A DNA stretch of 64,000 nucleotides from the NCBI GenBank assembly GCA_023701435.1, contig JAMPXB010000005.1:62001-126000 (forward strand). The letters are read 5' to 3'. The stretch comes from Bacteriovoracaceae bacterium (GTDB lineage: Bacteria > Bdellovibrionota > Bacteriovoracia > Bacteriovoracales > Bacteriovoracaceae). Below the pieces are notes generated by a model. It was not told where the DNA came from. It ran no database searches and worked only from the letters and a program-made list of their open reading frames with translations. Made by a program: the position numbers and the translations under genes. Below, piece after piece: positions 63,468-64,000 of the stretch. Numbering within the stretch: the first letter of the stretch is position 1; every line of letters starts with the position of its first letter.

Positions 63468-64000
63468 TCAGATGACACTCGCTGCAATAGTCGCCACTAA
63501 GTTCCTAGTATTGAGTTTATCGATTTGGGCTTCATAAGAAGGTATTACCCGGTGACCCAACACCGAGGGGACAATAGAGAGAAGGTGTTCAGGAGAAACA
63601 AAATCCTTTCCATCCATGAAGGCCTTAAATTTAGCGATTTTAAAAAGCCAAATGGAAGCTCGGGGAGAAGCACCGGCGGTGATAGCACCATCATATTTCT
63701 TTAAGAAATACTTACTGCCCGGACGGGTAGCGTGCACAATCCGGATAATCATGTCCTTTATTTTTTCATCCACGTAAATCGATTCAACCTTCTCTTTCAT
63801 GGCAAACAAATCATTCTGATCAATGATCGGCTTAAGATCAAGCTGTGATGGTTTTAGACCAAGCACACTTTTTTCAGCTTCAAAATCAGGATAATCCACC
63901 GAGATCTTCATCATGAATCGGTCTAATTGAGCTTCGGGCAGGTTATAGGTACCTTCTTGCTCAATCGGGTTTTGGGTGGCCAAGACCACAAAAGGTGTTG
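63468..64000 (-). CDS. MoxR-family AAA+ ATPase, partial (5' part outside window)
   Basis: The visible C-terminal 177 residues begin [18 protein letters not shown], the MoxR sensor 1 strand, and include [14 protein letters not shown] and the sensor 2 arginine region [12 protein letters not shown]. MoxR ATPases act as chaperones for VWA partners such as the BatA and BatB-like proteins downstream. The Walker motifs lie beyond the right edge. Confidence 0.93.
   Translation of the reverse strand, partial: TPFVVLATQNPIEQEGTYNLPEAQLDRFMMKISVDYPDFEAEKSVLGLKPSQLDLKPIIDQNDLFAMKEKVESIYVDEKIKDMIIRIVHATRPGSKYFLKKYDGAITAGASPRASIWLFKIAKFKAFMDGKDFVSPEHLLSIVPSVLGHRVIPSYEAQIDKLNTRNLVATIAASVI

Noticed and set aside
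1-64000. tRNA genes, CRISPR arrays, insertion sequences, prophage
   Set aside because: Looked for in the gaps by eye; no cloverleaf-like stretch, spaced repeats, transposase or phage genes seen.

Overview
The window is a continuous stretch of chromosome-type, moderately AT-rich bacterial DNA with ordinary coding density. There are no rRNA or tRNA genes, insertion sequences, CRISPR arrays or phage genes, and no gene-free gap over 300 bases. Gene content points to a predatory or delta-type Gram-negative of the Bdellovibrionota (Bacteriovorax/Peredibacter-like). This is an inference from a Myxococcus-style pil gene order, TamA/TamB, a MoxR-Bat operon, many secreted hydrolases and unusual signalling proteins, not from a database match.

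Layout. 1-3741: end of an alpha/beta hydrolase, a RelA/SpoT-like protein, pgpA, recA and recX. 3832-11173: accessory genes, namely a possible secreted papain-like peptidase, an exported protein behind a sigma-54-like promoter, a membrane CheA-like kinase, a FecR-like protein, a CheY-like receiver and a large pseudo-receiver protein. 11255-18597: alaS, an oligopeptide-binding lipoprotein, a small exported protein behind a sigma-28-like promoter, an acyl-CoA synthetase and rpoZ. 18646-26853: secreted or surface proteins, including two zinc metalloproteases of different types, an AMIN-domain protein and Lon. 26921-30506: a divergent UvrA-like ATPase and rplM-rpsI. 30640-37481: tamA-tamB. 37478-42815: TPR, accC, accB, efp, aroQ, TPR. 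42829-55817: the type IV pilus locus, pilQ-P-O-N-M, pilD, an ABC transporter, a divergent TPR membrane protein, pilA, pilC, pilT and pilB. 55865-64000: aroE, ribF, and a Bat/MoxR/DUF58 operon whose MoxR gene runs off the right edge.

Working together. From about 30.6 kb to the right edge nearly every gene is on the minus strand with one- to four-base overlaps, so transcription should run in a few long units. The pilus locus holds the assembly motor (PilB, PilT, PilC), alignment complex (PilM, N, O, P), secretin (PilQ), prepilin peptidase (PilD) and major pilin (PilA), with an ABC exporter where Myxococcus has pilH and pilI. TamA/TamB, the AMIN protein and Lon fit envelope assembly and quality control. 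The secreted proteases and peptide-binding protein fit a life on protein from prey or environment.

Most interesting: an alaS leader palindrome that covers its Shine-Dalgarno, two sigma-54-like and one sigma-28-like promoters in front of unknown genes, a UvrA paralogue whose second ATPase site is degenerate, and the inverted gene at the pilG position.
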